Shown here one piece after another: positions 5,247-6,133 of a stretch of DNA of 6,133 nucleotides. The notes beneath the pieces are model-generated. The model saw only the letters and a list, made by a program, of their open reading frames with translations. It was not told the origin of the DNA and did no database searches. Made by a program: the position numbers and the translations under genes. How positions within the stretch are numbered: position 1 is the first letter of the stretch; each line of letters begins with the position of its first letter. Origin of the DNA: Chloroflexota bacterium (GTDB lineage: Bacteria > Chloroflexota > Anaerolineae > Fen-1058); the NCBI GenBank assembly GCA_016219235.1, contig JACRBO010000846.1, positions 1-6,133 on the forward strand, given 5' to 3'.

Positions 5247-5755
5247 GCAGTCCGGGTATGTCCCGCTTCTGTGTCAGGCGCATCGCGCAGCAGATCTATC
5301 GCGTGGGGGATGGCGGGCAGAATCGCAGCGAGGTTCTCGCGCACGGCTTTGGGACTGCCCGGCAGATTGACGATCAGCGTGCAACCCCGCAGACCACACA
5401 CCGCGCGCGACAACAGGGCGTGCGGCGTTTTTTGCAGGCTGTCGGCGCGCATCGCTTCGGCCAGGCCGGGGGCTTCACGCTCGATCACGTCGCGGGTGGC
5501 TTCGGGCGTGATATCGCGCGGAGCGAAGCCGGTGCCGCCTGTCGTCAGGATGAGGTTGAGTTTCAGATCATCGCACCACGCGATCAGCGTCGCACGGATG
5601 AGCGAACGATCGTCGGGGACGATCTGATCGACGGCGACGATCCACGCCAGTTTCTCGATCACAAACGCGTGAATCAGCGGTCCGCTGGCATCGGGTCGTT
5701 CGCCGCGCGAACTCCGATCGCTGATGGTGAGAATGCCGACACGAGGTTGAGTCAT
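5243..5755 (-). CDS. mogA: MogA/MoaB-family molybdopterin adenylyltransferase
   Basis: Cytoplasmic enzyme of molybdenum cofactor synthesis. MogA-type proteins adenylate molybdopterin with ATP before metal insertion by MoeA. The 170-residue product spans a whole single MoCF-binding domain: ILTISDRSSRGE (8-19), PDD with D48/D49, TTGGTGFAPRD (71-81) with the GGTG ligand loop and D81, TPEAT (83-87), GLAEAMR (97-103) and NLPGSPKAVRE (130-140). D49 and D81 sit where MogA carries its functional acidic residues. MogA and MoaB are hard to separate by eye, so the symbol is provisional. The ATG at 5755 begins MTQPRVGILTISD directly at the first beta strand; no clear Shine-Dalgarno is seen, because a heptamer repeat lies just upstream. 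There is no visible functional link to the DGR; it is probably the host flank. Confidence 0.88.
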   Translation of the reverse strand: MTQPRVGILTISDRSSRGERPDASGPLIHAFVIEKLAWIVAVDQIVPDDRSLIRATLIAWCDDLKLNLILTTGGTGFAPRDITPEATRDVIEREAPGLAEAMRADSLQKTPHALLSRAVCGLRGCTLIVNLPGSPKAVRENLAAILPAIPHAIDLLRDAPDTEAGHTRTA

Positions 5756-5760
5756 CGTCG

Positions 5761-5795
5761 ATACAGGATACAGGATGCAAGAGGCGGGATGCAGG
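5761..5795. repeat. Degenerate heptanucleotide repeat between mogA and the Mrr-like gene
   Basis: Five consecutive 7-base units: ATACAGG, ATACAGG, ATGCAAG, AGGCGGG, ATGCAGG. They fill nearly the whole 42-base gap between the two genes and occupy the place where the mogA ribosome binding site should be. Confidence 0.65.
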
Positions 5796-5797
5796 TC

Positions 5798-6133
5798 TCA
5801 AAGACCCGAAGGGCTTTTACGGCTTCGGATGCGCTTGATCGCCTGGCTGAATTCATCGCCATCGTAGAGATGCAGTGGCTTGCCTTTCGCCCACTCGCGC
5901 GCTCGGGGCGTGAACTTCGCCGTGGTAATAATCGCGCCCTGCGCGGCCTGTTCACTTTCCATCAGGGTCAGGAATTCACGCACGACGGTTTCGCCCACGG
6001 CTCCGCGCCACTGGCGGCACTGCACGATCCACTTTTGCCCGTTGATGGCCTGCACGATCACGTGCGCGGCATCGGAATCTACGGCCTGGGTACACGCCGC
6101 CTGATGCCCCAGCGCGCGATACAGATCGGCGAC
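5798..6133 (-). CDS. Mrr-like restriction endonuclease-fold protein, N-terminus beyond window
   Basis: C-terminal 111 residues of a protein with the Mrr_cat (PD-(D/E)xK) layout. In window numbering: ADLYRALGHQAACTQAV (helix), VIVQAINGQKWIVQCRQWRG (core strands), GETVVREFLTLM (helix), QGAIITTAKFTPRAREWA and PLHLYDGDEF (closing strand and helix). Mrr proteins cleave, often modified, DNA using an Asp at the end of a GxD strand and a QxK pair. Here QxK reads Q38-C39-R40, and no Asp is found at the first catalytic position (A-A-H-V-I-V, residues 22-27), although D19 and D21 lie slightly earlier. It may therefore be inactive or divergent. The 5' end is outside the window; the GTG at 6061 is an unlikely start because the domain begins before it. 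Confidence 0.75.
   Translation of the reverse strand, partial: VADLYRALGHQAACTQAVDSDAAHVIVQAINGQKWIVQCRQWRGAVGETVVREFLTLMESEQAAQGAIITTAKFTPRAREWAKGKPLHLYDGDEFSQAIKRIRSRKSPSGL

Overview
This is a GC-rich bacterial window in which every supported gene lies on the minus strand. Its core is a diversity-generating retroelement (DGR) in the classical order: target gene with variable repeat (VR), avd, template repeat (TR), reverse transcriptase (RT). The cassette is complete except for the RT C-terminus, which runs off the left edge. The fused NACHT/FGE target, heptanucleotide repeats and small palindromic intergenic repeats suggest a genome of the kind found in filamentous or multicellular bacteria, perhaps Chloroflexota. 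That assignment is a guess: there is no rRNA or marker gene here.

Layout, in transcription order from right to left: 6133-5798, the end of an Mrr-like nuclease-fold protein that has apparently lost its catalytic residues; 5755-5243, a MogA/MoaB-family molybdenum cofactor protein; 5242-5150, a gap with a heptamer repeat and a perfect 16-bp inverted repeat that contains the ribosome binding site of the next gene; 5149-2102, a 1015-residue protein with a short N-terminal region, a NACHT NTPase and a C-terminal FGE-sulfatase (C-type-lectin-fold) domain whose last 35 residues are encoded by the VR; 2101-1756, a gap with a MITE-like element and three related hairpins; 1755-1384, Avd; 1383-889, the TR with hairpins and a 17-bp tandem repeat; 888-1, the DGR-type RT.

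TR (1157-1263) and VR (2117-2223) are 107 bp each and lie exactly 960 bp apart. They differ at 8 positions, and at all 8 the coding-strand TR base is A. This is the signature of adenine-directed mutagenic retrohoming. Seven of the changes replace five residues (N to L, E to V, N to G, N to Y, N to H) and one is silent.

How the parts should work together: the RT with Avd copies the TR RNA with errors at adenines, and the mutated cDNA replaces the VR. This rewrites the presumed ligand-binding face of a STAND-type signalling NTPase. The likely outcome is a receptor with a fixed ATP-dependent switch and a rapidly evolving sensor. The ligand and the output are not identifiable from this sequence.
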